Source: CAYPLH01 sp964411505
GTDB taxonomy: Bacteria; Bacillota; Clostridia; CAYPLH01; DUMO01
Reading direction: 5' to 3'
DNA: 5,397 nucleotides
Assembly (NCBI GenBank): GCA_964411505.1
Contig: CAYPLH010000121.1
Span: 1 to 5,397 of the forward strand
Positions 1 through 5,397 of the stretch are shown piece by piece. Each line of letters opens with the position of its first letter. The first letter of the stretch is position 1. The translations under genes were made by a program, and so were the position numbers. The notes beneath the pieces were generated by a model. It saw nothing but the letters and a program-made list of their open reading frames with translations, was not told where the DNA came from and made no database searches.

Positions 1-1
1 A

Positions 2-871
2 ATCAAAAAAAGCATACGGCGAGCAGCAAATGAGAAACACACTGCTGTGCTAATAAGGGATGCAGATATATTTGATGATGATGGAGAAGTTATAATCACA
101 TTAAAAAAGAATGACTTGGTTTATGTAATTTATGACCAAAATGATGGTTTTTGTTATGTTCAGCCTGCCTCTTCTGTGATGAATATTCCCGCAACAGAAG
201 GATATATAGCGAAGGCATCTATTTCTTTTGATGAAGATGATTATGAAAATGCAAACTATGGCAGTGTTTTAACAGGCACAATCTATAAAACGACAAATGA
301 AAATGACATTTACCAAACAAATTATACATCTGTATTTTATATAGTGCAACGCGACGGAGAATGGGCAAAAGTCAATTTAATAGGCGGTGATGATGGCAAA
401 TGGGTAAAAGCTTCTGATATATCCTATGATATTACACCATATACTATAGGCCAAATAAAGTACTTTGATAAACTTGGCATTACAATTCAGTTGCCTGAAA
501 ATAAAAATTGGATTGAAAACCCTACTTATAGCATAATTGATGAAATGATTGCACAAGTGAAGTACTATGATAAATTAGTCAATGCAGATATAACTTTACG
601 TGTTGGCAAAGCAGATATTCAAACCTTATCTGAAATATACTATTCTTTTGATGGTGAACGTGATGAAAACTGGTCTACAGGGACATTAAGCGGAGAACAT
701 ATAAATGTTAAAGTGCAATATGCAATTTCTGATAACAAAGCGAAAGGTGTTCTTGTTAGTTGGAATTATAAAGGGTTTAACTATACTCTTTGGGGAGATA
801 TTTCTGATGAATCGGTAGACATATCTCCCATTGCCAAAACAGCACTTTATATTGCAGAAAATATGAGATAA
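2..871 (+). CDS. 3' part of a gene: SH3-like repeats plus DUF4367-like C-terminal domain
   Basis: The reading frame is open from the first bases of the window to TAA at 869-871, so the gene starts outside and 289 residues are visible. A GTG at 47 could be a start, but no ribosome binding site precedes it and the open frame upstream reads smoothly into the first domain, so I treat the gene as 5'-partial. Residues ~14-73 and ~85-141 are two beta-rich, acidic, aromatic segments with the look of bacterial SH3 domains (first begins TAVLIRDADIFDDDGEV; second holds WAKVN and GKWVKASDI). Residues ~158-289 resemble the DUF4367-type domain: an 'AQVKYYDK..ADITLRVGKADI' strand pair, then 'GVLVSWNYKGFNYTLWGDIS' and a terminal helix. 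That domain commonly ends secreted or membrane-anchored sensors, including M56/BlaR1-type proteins. No membrane segment is visible in the part present, so this part should be extracytoplasmic if an anchor lies upstream. Domain names are recalled from pattern, not searched. Function unknown. Confidence 0.
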   Translation: MKKSIRRAANEKHTAVLIRDADIFDDDGEVIITLKKNDLVYVIYDQNDGFCYVQPASSVMNIPATEGYIAKASISFDEDDYENANYGSVLTGTIYKTTNENDIYQTNYTSVFYIVQRDGEWAKVNLIGGDDGKWVKASDISYDITPYTIGQIKYFDKLGITIQLPENKNWIENPTYSIIDEMIAQVKYYDKLVNADITLRVGKADIQTLSEIYYSFDGERDENWSTGTLSGEHINVKVQYAISDNKAKGVLVSWNYKGFNYTLWGDISDESVDISPIAKTALYIAENMR

Positions 872-945
872 GTGGTCTGGTTTGGGAATTTATAAGTAAA
901 ATTAAATTTAGTTAAAAACAGGAAAGCGAAAGGATTTCAAGGGAT

Positions 946-975
946 ATTATAACCTCCTTGCAGGATAGTTATAAT
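946..975. promoter_or_regulatory. 30-bp dyad over the -10 box: candidate operator
   Basis: Perfect 8-base inverted arms, ATTATAAC (946-953) and GTTATAAT (968-975), have centres 22 bp apart, about two helical turns. Inside them lies a second short dyad, TCCT (955-958) and AGGA (962-965). The right arm contains TATAAT (970-975), an exact -10 hexamer, 23 bp before the ATG at 999. The position 17 bp further upstream (TTATAA, 947-952) is a poor -35. A repressor bound to both arms would cover the promoter. The sequence does not match the TACA/TGTA-type BlaI/MecI operator I know. As RNA it could form a hairpin, but no T-run follows, so it is not a terminator. In AT-rich DNA an 8-bp dyad can occur by chance. 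Confidence 0.
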
Positions 976-985
976 GAATAAGAAT

Positions 986-990
986 AGGAG
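986..990 (+). promoter_or_regulatory. ribosome binding site fixing the ATG at 999
   Basis: AGGAG sits 8 bases before the ATG at 999. This good Shine-Dalgarno site supports a true start here, although the protein looks like the tail of a longer family, and although internal Met codons (residues 39 and 43) would give a more conventional signal peptide. Confidence 0.
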
Positions 991-998
991 AATATTCA

Positions 999-2027
999 AT
1001 GAGAGAATATATTAAACCACCAACCTTATCCACCAACTTTTCCGAAAGTGGGAAAAATGCAAGGAAAAGATTTGAAAACATTTTAAACACTAAATCTAAA
1101 AAAACAGGTGTTATGGCATTTGCAATGGTACTATGCATTGTTTTGTCTGTGGGTACATTGGTCGCTTGCAATAGCGGTAGTATCGGTGTTATCGGAGGCA
1201 GTGACGGTCCTACTTCTATTATTGTGTCAAGTGACACGGAAAAGCAAATCAAAGATTTATACGGCAGTAAAATAAAATATGTAGGTGATAATTCCGGTGT
1301 TTTTAAAATAGCAGGGCTTTTGCCCTTTGCGGAAGGTGTAAAGCTTGAAGATATTGAGCTTCAGACAGACAGTGACCCTTATGGAGTTACACTAAACTAT
1401 ATTATTGATGATTATGATAAAGCAGTAATCGACAACACTGTGAAAGCTGATGGCTTCTATAAAAATGCTATGCTTATGCTTTGTTTAATTGATAATGCAG
1501 ACAGTATAACCGTAAACATTAAAGATGAAATGCAGTATAAAGGCGCAATGTACAGCTATACATATTTGAGAACGGATTTCGACAATACTTTTCATAAACC
1601 CTTGAGAGAGTTTGGCAGGGATTATGACAGCTTTAAAACATTATTCGAAAGCATATCTTTAAACATTGAAACACTCGCAGAGCAATATCCTGAAATATAC
1701 CGCCTTGCGGACATTTGGGCAGAGGCTTGGATGACAAGGGATGGAGAGTCACGCTACAATATTATGAGTTCCGATATGAAAGCGAAATTTAAGGCAGAGC
1801 AGGAAGAGGCAATCGGGGGCGACCCTTGGGTTATTCGCTGGTCAAGCCCATGGGTTACTTCTTACTCGATTCAAATAGAGGGTTACACTGCACTGATTAC
1901 CTATAAATATACCGATTCCACTACCGCAGTATATGAGGGCTTTGAACGAATTACAACCGGACAGGAAAATGGGAGGGCAGTTGTAGTAGGGCAAAATCCG
2001 GACTATGAAGAAACGATTATAAAGTAA
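999..2027 (+). CDS. protease-less BlaR1/M56-type sensor protein with DUF4825 and NTF2-like domains
   Basis: 342 residues. Residues ~1-36 are polar and basic; 'FSESGKNARKRFENILN' matches the last cytoplasmic loop of M56/BlaR1 peptidases (FxExxxNxKxRIxxILN pattern). Residues ~37-56 form one hydrophobic helix ending LVAC, so Cys57 could be a lipobox cysteine, or the helix could stay as an anchor. The n-region would be unusually long for a lipoprotein. SIGVIGGSDGPTSIIV (61-76) follows, then a DUF4825-like domain (~84-175) with its markers KYVGDNSGVFKI, 'IELQTDSDPYGVTLNY' and 'LIDNADSITVNI'. Residues ~230-332 look like an NTF2/SnoaL-like fold (LADIWAEAWMTRDGESRYNIMS, WSSPWVTSYSI). The HEXXH metalloprotease and its helices are absent, and the frame upstream is closed by stops at 966, 972 and 975. 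It is either an anchored sensor derived from BlaR1 or a decayed BlaR1 that reinitiates. The upstream gene ends 127 bp before it. Probably acts outside the membrane; ligand unknown. Confidence 0.
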   Translation: MREYIKPPTLSTNFSESGKNARKRFENILNTKSKKTGVMAFAMVLCIVLSVGTLVACNSGSIGVIGGSDGPTSIIVSSDTEKQIKDLYGSKIKYVGDNSGVFKIAGLLPFAEGVKLEDIELQTDSDPYGVTLNYIIDDYDKAVIDNTVKADGFYKNAMLMLCLIDNADSITVNIKDEMQYKGAMYSYTYLRTDFDNTFHKPLREFGRDYDSFKTLFESISLNIETLAEQYPEIYRLADIWAEAWMTRDGESRYNIMSSDMKAKFKAEQEEAIGGDPWVIRWSSPWVTSYSIQIEGYTALITYKYTDSTTAVYEGFERITTGQENGRAVVVGQNPDYEETIIK

Positions 2028-2037
2028 TGTGTCACTC

Positions 2038-2062
2038 ACCAAAAATGCCGGCTTTGGTTTTT
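2038..2062 (+). terminator. weak candidate terminator after the BlaR1-tail gene
   Basis: ACCAAA (2038-2043) pairs with TTTGGT (2053-2058) around a loop holding GCCGGC, and the T-run 2058-2062 follows directly. It starts 10 bp after the stop codon at 2025-2027. The stem has only two G-C pairs, so it is weak. TTTGGT can also pair with ACCAAA at 2070-2075, which would compete with this fold. Confidence 0.
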
Positions 2063-2075
2063 GTGCCAGACCAAA

Positions 2076-2100
2076 TATGGCGAATGTATTATTTCGCATA
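2076..2100 (-). terminator. hairpin in the convergent gap, possible terminator of the - strand unit
   Basis: TATGGCGAA (2076-2084) and TTCGCATA (2093-2100) form an 8-bp stem with one bulged G and an 8-nt loop. Read on the - strand it lies 28 bp past the stop of the membrane-protein gene and is followed by only TTT, so it is a weak terminator at best. It may serve as a partial bidirectional stop between the converging genes. Confidence 0.
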
Positions 2101-2127
2101 AACTCAATGTATAGGGGTTTTACACGT

Positions 2128-3006
2128 TCATTCCTTTTCAAACGAAGACTCTTGTGTATTTCTTAATATAGCAATTACCGATATAATTGCTAATAAACCA
2201 AACAGAGATGTCATAACTATCATTGGAATCGCACCCGGTATCCCCGCTAATTGCATTGAAATTCCCTTTGATAAAAGAGCAACCATTATTAAAGCATTAC
2301 TGACTGTTGATATCGGCGCAAGCAAAAAACCAAATGCTTTTCTCTGAATCAAAAGCAGACCTGCCAAAAAAACTCCGGGTAAGAAAAATGCCAAATCAAA
2401 TGCTTGAACTGTTAACGTGGTACCTAATTCTACTTCCGTCGGAACCGAACCGTTTATCAATGTTGGAAGGGATCTCGCAAGCCATAATAGTCCTATCATT
2501 GTTGCAGAGAACATAAGATATCCTCCCACAAACTTTATTGGGAGTTTTTCATTATAGGAATAAGTTAATTTTTCGATATCAAAATCTAATAATATTAAAA
2601 TGAACGAAAAAAGGCTGGCTGACATAAGTAATACATATACTAAGAATAGTCTATTGTACATAGCTATGAATGTGTACATCATGTATGTAATTAAGAAGTA
2701 ACCCAACGTTCCTGCCAGTAAAATTCTACCTTTTAGCATTCCCCCTCTTGCAGCAAAAAGAGAAACAATAAGCAGTGGTATGGCAAAAATCAGCGTTACA
2801 ATATCTTGTGGTATAGCTTGCATGGCTGCTTCAACAGTATTATTACTATATATGCCTTTACCGTATATAGCCACTGACTGCCCAAATATAGTTATAAACT
2901 CATGCACTCCCGATCCATGATTTGTGAATATTCCGAAAATTGTTGCAATTAACGATAGCATAGAAACGCATATAGTTAGCAAACTTATTGATTTTTTAAA
3001 TTTCAT
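2128..3006 (-). CDS. conserved membrane protein of unknown function, about eight transmembrane segments
   Basis: 292 residues from ATG at 3006-3004. This start is chosen because AAGGAG (3019-3014) lies 7 bases before it; the in-frame TTG six bases further upstream is too close to that site. Hydrophobic segments lie at about residues 7-27, 67-86, 93-112, 116-140, 158-180, 203-221, 224-244 and 259-281. An extracytoplasmic-type loop after the first segment (~28-66) carries HGSGVHEFITIFGQSVAIYG. The short tail (282-292) is polar. No transporter ATPase, protease or redox motif is visible. It resembles a family of hypothetical membrane proteins seen in clostridia, recalled rather than searched, and I cannot assign a function. 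Downstream of the GerMN-Gmad2 gene on the same strand, separated by a ~120-bp GC-rich spacer without an obvious terminator, so it may be the last gene of that operon by read-through, or have its own promoter in the spacer. TGA stop at 2130-2128. Confidence 0.
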   Translation of the reverse strand: MKFKKSISLLTICVSMLSLIATIFGIFTNHGSGVHEFITIFGQSVAIYGKGIYSNNTVEAAMQAIPQDIVTLIFAIPLLIVSLFAARGGMLKGRILLAGTLGYFLITYMMYTFIAMYNRLFLVYVLLMSASLFSFILILLDFDIEKLTYSYNEKLPIKFVGGYLMFSATMIGLLWLARSLPTLINGSVPTEVELGTTLTVQAFDLAFFLPGVFLAGLLLIQRKAFGFLLAPISTVSNALIMVALLSKGISMQLAGIPGAIPMIVMTSLFGLLAIISVIAILRNTQESSFEKE

Positions 3007-3013
3007 ATACAAT

Positions 3014-3019
3014 CTCCTT
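3014..3019 (-). promoter_or_regulatory. ribosome binding site fixing the ATG at 3006
   Basis: On the - strand this reads AAGGAG, a near-perfect Shine-Dalgarno site. It is 7 bases from the ATG at 3006 and only about one base from the alternative TTG at 3012, so it decides in favour of the ATG. Confidence 0.
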
Positions 3020-3030
3020 CATTTAATGTA

Positions 3031-3120
3031 GCGCAACACTCACTTGCAAACGGTCTTGCACCACCCATCACTTCATGCAAAAGCTACCGCTCGGGTTGAT
3101 CTCTACCGGAGTCCGATCAT
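3031..3120. other. GC-rich structured spacer between two - strand genes
   Basis: By hand count 48 of 90 bases are G or C, well above the flanking genes. TGCAA (3045-3049) can pair with TTGCA (3056-3060), and the same TTGCA can instead pair with TGCAA (3076-3080), so two folds exclude each other. A further stem pairs TGAT plus CTC (3097-3103) with GAG (3109-3111) plus ATCA (3116-3119), with an unpaired TCCG on one side. Read on the - strand, one frame is open for about 16 codons (DRTPVEINPSGSFCMK), hits one TGA, and continues for 14 codons (WVVQDRLQVSVALH) to TAA, so it could be a remnant of coding or repeat DNA. No T-run marks it as a terminator. No known riboswitch recognised. Confidence 0.
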
Positions 3121-3130
3121 ATTAAAGAAC

Positions 3131-4012
3131 TTATTCTTTAATAACAACAGGGATATGCAATTCATGCAATCTCGAACCATCTTTTGCACTCTCTTCATAA
3201 ATAACCACCTTGCCTAAACCATTGAAAGTCTTTTCATCAAGATTAATGGTAAATTCAAATTCTCCCCATCCGGGGGCGCCCTCTGACGCTGTTGTGAAAC
3301 CTTTATCTAGAACATAATGACCATCCTCGAATTCATATTGAACAGTTGCTTCAAAAACTCTGGCCAATCCCCTTACAACTATCCTATCCTGCACTTCGTC
3401 ACCTGGAGTTGGTTCAAATATTTTAAAGGCTGCATTTTCTAGTACAATCTCCTGGATTTCCTTCTCATCAATCCATTGATATGTTTCTGGTTCTTTGGAG
3501 ATAACCGGGTCTGCAGTATAGAGGTGGCCAAACAGAGAGTCTCCTGTCTTTCCATCTACTAATATCTGAGTGCTCTTAAATCCAAATTGCTCCATAATCA
3601 TAGAGAGTTGCTCTGCAATCATTGCCTCACCAGTGCTGCCTGTGTTCATTTCCAGAATTTCTTTAGAAAAGCTGACATGAGCAATTCCATCAACATCCTC
3701 GACATATTCAATGATCACGTTTGTTGGAATGATCCCTGACAATTCTTCGTGCTGGGGTCCTGATATCCATGCCTCCAGAGCAGCTTTGGGGATATCCTTT
3801 TCTTGCTCAGCGGCTATCTCTGTTTTAACTCTATAAATATTCATCAAGTCATTATCTGAAAAATACAGCACAACTTCATGCAAAGAGTCTTCTGCTTTAG
3901 GTTCTGGTGATATATTTGGCTCTCCAGGCTCCACGCCTATATATCCGCAACCAACCAAAAAAACCAAACTAATCAACAAAGCCGCCATTGTAATTAAACG
4001 TAATTTTTTCAT
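3131..4012 (-). CDS. GerMN-Gmad2 domain lipoprotein
   Basis: 293 residues from ATG at 4012-4010. The start is chosen because it gives a clean lipoprotein signal (MKK..., hydrophobic core, lipobox LVGC with Cys22) and has GGAAGGG (4026-4020) just upstream. A longer frame from 4057 would overlap the previous gene and bury the signal peptide. After a Pro/Glu-rich linker (~23-44), residues ~46-165 form a GerMN domain: VVLYFSDNDLMNIYRV, 'IPKAALEAWISGP', 'GIAHVSFSKEI', then a helix and 'FGFKSTQILVDGK'. Residues ~196-290 form a Gmad2 immunoglobulin-like domain with its markers VVRGLARVFEATVQYEF, 'GFTTASEGAPGWGEFEFTI' and YEESAKDGS. In known families GerMN domains occur in spore-germination protein GerM and related wall-associated lipoproteins, and Gmad2 often follows GerMN. 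Expected on the outer face of the membrane, probably binding wall or spore-coat components. 25 bp downstream of nagZ, likely co-transcribed. The exact role, in sporulation or in vegetative wall, cannot be told from sequence. Confidence 0.
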   Translation of the reverse strand: MKKLRLITMAALLISLVFLVGCGYIGVEPGEPNISPEPKAEDSLHEVVLYFSDNDLMNIYRVKTEIAAEQEKDIPKAALEAWISGPQHEELSGIIPTNVIIEYVEDVDGIAHVSFSKEILEMNTGSTGEAMIAEQLSMIMEQFGFKSTQILVDGKTGDSLFGHLYTADPVISKEPETYQWIDEKEIQEIVLENAAFKIFEPTPGDEVQDRIVVRGLARVFEATVQYEFEDGHYVLDKGFTTASEGAPGWGEFEFTINLDEKTFNGLGKVVIYEESAKDGSRLHELHIPVVIKE

Positions 4013-4037
4013 TATAACACCCTTCCAAAAAGTATAC

Positions 4038-5252
4038 TTACAAAGTAATTTCACCAATTCTCTGATTAATTTGTTCGATGTTGATGCTATCTATTATTTC
4101 ATCTTTTAAGTTGTACTTTTGTTTTAACTTTAAAATTCTTTTTAAACTTTCATTCAATCTATCTTCAGAAACTTCTCCTGTTCTTACAGCATTTTGCAAT
4201 GCATTAATCACCTTTGACTGATTATCATATCCATGGCAAACCATTATAATATCAACACCTGCATTAATTGCCATAACTGCAGCTTGCCCAATATCATAAT
4301 TTTTTATAATTGCACCCATGGTCATGTCATCGGTTACAACCAAGCCGTTAAAACCCATTTCTTCTCTTAAAAGATCTGTTGCAACGGCCTTTGACATTGA
4401 GGCAGGGTGTTCTGAGTCAAGCTTGTTCATTAAAATATGTGCCACCATTACGGCATCTGCACCTTCATTAATAGATTTTTTAAAAGGAATTAGCTCCATT
4501 GCATTTAGTCTGTCTATATCGTAATTTACAACAGGCAAGTCTACATGGGAGTCCACTAAGGTGTCACCATGACCTGGAAAATGCTTAATAACAGAAACAA
4601 CTCCACCGGATTTGATTCCGTTCATAGTGCTTACTCCTAAATCGCTAACTATATCTGCATTTTCCCCAAACGCTCTGTCCCCTATAACAGTGTTTTGAGA
4701 ATTGCTGTTTATATCTAATACAGGTGCAAAATTCATATTATAACCAAAAGCTTTTATTTCCTCTGCAATAAGCTTGCCTACTTCAAAACACAATTTTTTG
4801 TCGTTTAAAAGGCCTATTTCTCTATTCGTGGGCAACTTTTTAAACTCGATCGGCATACGGCTTACACTTCCACCTTCTTCGTCGACGGATATGAATAAGG
4901 GTATTGCATTACTGGAATTAAGACTTTTTAATGAATTGTTTAAAGACAAAAGTTGTTTGGCATTTTCAATATTTCGCTCCAGAAGAATAATTCCGCCTAT
5001 TTTTTCCTCTTCTATCATAATTTTTGCATTTTCGTCTATCTCATAGCCTTCAACACCAACTATCAGTAATTGTCCTATTTTTTCTGACAAAGACATATTA
5101 TTAATCTGTTTGGCGATCTTATCCGACGGCTTGGTGCTGGGCATGGGAGCAGGGTGTATCCCTTCCTTTTCAAAAGGTGTACACCCTGCAATAAGTGCGA
5201 TGCTAAGAATTACAATTGTATATTTCATAATACTTCGTTTGCTTTGTATCAT
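4038..5252 (-). CDS. nagZ: NagZ-type GH3 beta-N-acetylglucosaminidase, lipid-anchored
   Basis: 404 residues from ATG at 5252. Removes terminal beta-linked GlcNAc from GlcNAc-MurNAc (muropeptide) fragments during wall turnover. Lipobox LIAGC puts the lipid-anchored cysteine at 24, so the enzyme should sit outside the membrane. The rest is a single GH3 TIM barrel (~50-380): FISVDEEGG (D124), 'NMNFAPVLDINSN', 'VIGDRAFGE', the hallmark KHFPGHGDTLVDSH (223-236) whose D234/H236 correspond to the Asp-His acid/base dyad of Firmicute and enterobacterial NagZ, HILM, and VVTDDMTM with D308 as the expected nucleophile. All key residues are present. It lacks the second C-terminal domain of the ~640-residue Bacillus subtilis enzyme and is closer in size to single-domain NagZ. 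Start is uncertain: ATG at 5228 gives a shorter signal peptide (Cys16) with one lysine, and TTG at 5261 is also possible. I prefer 5252 because it adds the basic SKR stretch, though its ribosome site (GGACGG) is weak. First gene of a likely operon. Confidence 0.
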   Translation of the reverse strand: MIQSKRSIMKYTIVILSIALIAGCTPFEKEGIHPAPMPSTKPSDKIAKQINNMSLSEKIGQLLIVGVEGYEIDENAKIMIEEEKIGGIILLERNIENAKQLLSLNNSLKSLNSSNAIPLFISVDEEGGSVSRMPIEFKKLPTNREIGLLNDKKLCFEVGKLIAEEIKAFGYNMNFAPVLDINSNSQNTVIGDRAFGENADIVSDLGVSTMNGIKSGGVVSVIKHFPGHGDTLVDSHVDLPVVNYDIDRLNAMELIPFKKSINEGADAVMVAHILMNKLDSEHPASMSKAVATDLLREEMGFNGLVVTDDMTMGAIIKNYDIGQAAVMAINAGVDIIMVCHGYDNQSKVINALQNAVRTGEVSEDRLNESLKRILKLKQKYNLKDEIIDSINIEQINQRIGEITL

Positions 5253-5282
5253 AGCCAACAACCGTCCATATCTGATTTGATT

Positions 5283-5314
5283 CTGCCTTATTCTTTTTAA
5301 GTGAATTTAGGCAG
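5283..5314 (-). promoter_or_regulatory. hairpin in the nagZ leader
   Basis: CTGCCT (5283-5288) pairs with AGGCAG (5309-5314), and ATTC (5290-5293) with GAAT (5303-5306), giving 6+4 bp around a 9-nt loop. It lies in the untranslated leader, 31 bp or more before the chosen start. GTGG/CCAC (5315-5318 with 5327-5330) forms a second small stem beside it. No T-run follows on either strand, so not a terminator; a role in leader RNA stability or control is possible. Confidence 0.
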
Positions 5315-5355
5315 GTGGTAAAATTCCCACATCACATTCCTCTGCAACTACTAAC

Positions 5356-5361
5356 ATTATA
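5356..5361 (-). promoter_or_regulatory. candidate -10 box of the nagZ operon
   Basis: On the - strand this reads TATAAT, an exact sigma-A -10 hexamer, in an otherwise non-coding region. It would start transcription near 5349 and give a leader of about 100 nt. At 16-18 bp spacing I see no recognisable TTGACA-like -35 and no TG extension, so the promoter may need an activator or may be chance in AT-rich DNA. AAAAC/GTTTT arms (5375-5379 and 5382-5386) lie in the -35 zone. Confidence 0.
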
Positions 5362-5397
5362 GGATAGAGAGGATAAAACTTGTTTTTAGCTTTCCTT

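Noticed and set aside
47..49. GTG as the true start of the first gene
   Set aside because: No ribosome site upstream, and the frame is open to the window edge with domain-like sequence.
946..975. The dyad as a transcription terminator of the left-edge gene
   Set aside because: No T-run follows, and the stem is mostly A-T.
947..1252. Open - strand frame of ~100 codons opposite the start of the BlaR1-tail gene
   Set aside because: Antisense to a gene with clear domains and its own ribosome site; no recognisable domain and no ribosome site of its own.
1842..2141. Open - strand frame across the convergent gap
   Set aside because: Overlaps the ends of two well-supported genes in another frame; composition is not gene-like.
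3052..3071. GGGTGG on the - strand, like the core of a T-box leader
   Set aside because: Lacks the following ACCGCG block, the spacer is too short for a full T-box with specifier stem, no terminator follows, and the downstream gene is not a tRNA synthetase or amino-acid gene.
4013..4057. Longer N-terminus for the GerMN-Gmad2 protein
   Set aside because: Would overlap nagZ and place 15 extra residues before a textbook lipoprotein signal peptide; the ATG at 4012 has a ribosome site.
4318..5046. Two short + strand frames (4318-4524, 4774-5046) inside nagZ
   Set aside because: Antisense shadows of a gene with all GH3 hallmarks.

Overview
The window looks like chromosomal DNA from a low-GC Bacillota, most likely a Clostridia-type spore former. 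The grounds are AT-rich codon use, AAGGAG-type ribosome binding sites, lipobox signal peptides, a GerMN/Gmad2 (spore-germination type) lipoprotein and an M56/BlaR1-type sensor tail with DUF4825. No species can be named from the sequence alone.

Left half, + strand (1-2027): the 3' end of a gene that enters from the left edge (two SH3-like segments, then a DUF4367-like domain) is followed by a complete gene for a membrane-anchored protein. Its first ~57 residues look like the last cytoplasmic loop and transmembrane helix of a BlaR1/M56 peptidase. The zinc-protease body is absent. After the anchor come a GVIGGSDGPTS motif, a DUF4825-like sensor and an NTF2-like C-terminal domain. A 30-bp dyad lies over a consensus -10 box just upstream of this gene.

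Right half, - strand (5397 down to 2128): a likely promoter and ~100-nt leader precede nagZ, a lipid-anchored GH3 beta-N-acetylglucosaminidase. After 25 bp comes a GerMN-Gmad2 lipoprotein gene. Then follows a ~120-bp spacer that is clearly richer in GC than its surroundings and has competing hairpins, and then an unrecognised protein with about eight membrane segments. The last gene converges on the + strand unit, with hairpins in the 100-bp gap between them.

Functionally, nagZ and the GerMN-Gmad2 gene form a short operon for the outer face of the membrane: one trims GlcNAc from wall fragments, the other probably binds wall or spore components. The + strand genes look like extracytoplasmic sensor modules of the kind used with BlaI/MecI-type repressors. 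Nothing in the window is a clear mobile element, CRISPR array or RNA gene. The most unusual points are the protease-less BlaR1-type gene, the dyad at its promoter, and the GC-rich spacer at 3031-3118.

[Form note: the original answer stated no confidence for any feature; the value 0 in each feature is a placeholder required by the schema, not an estimate.]
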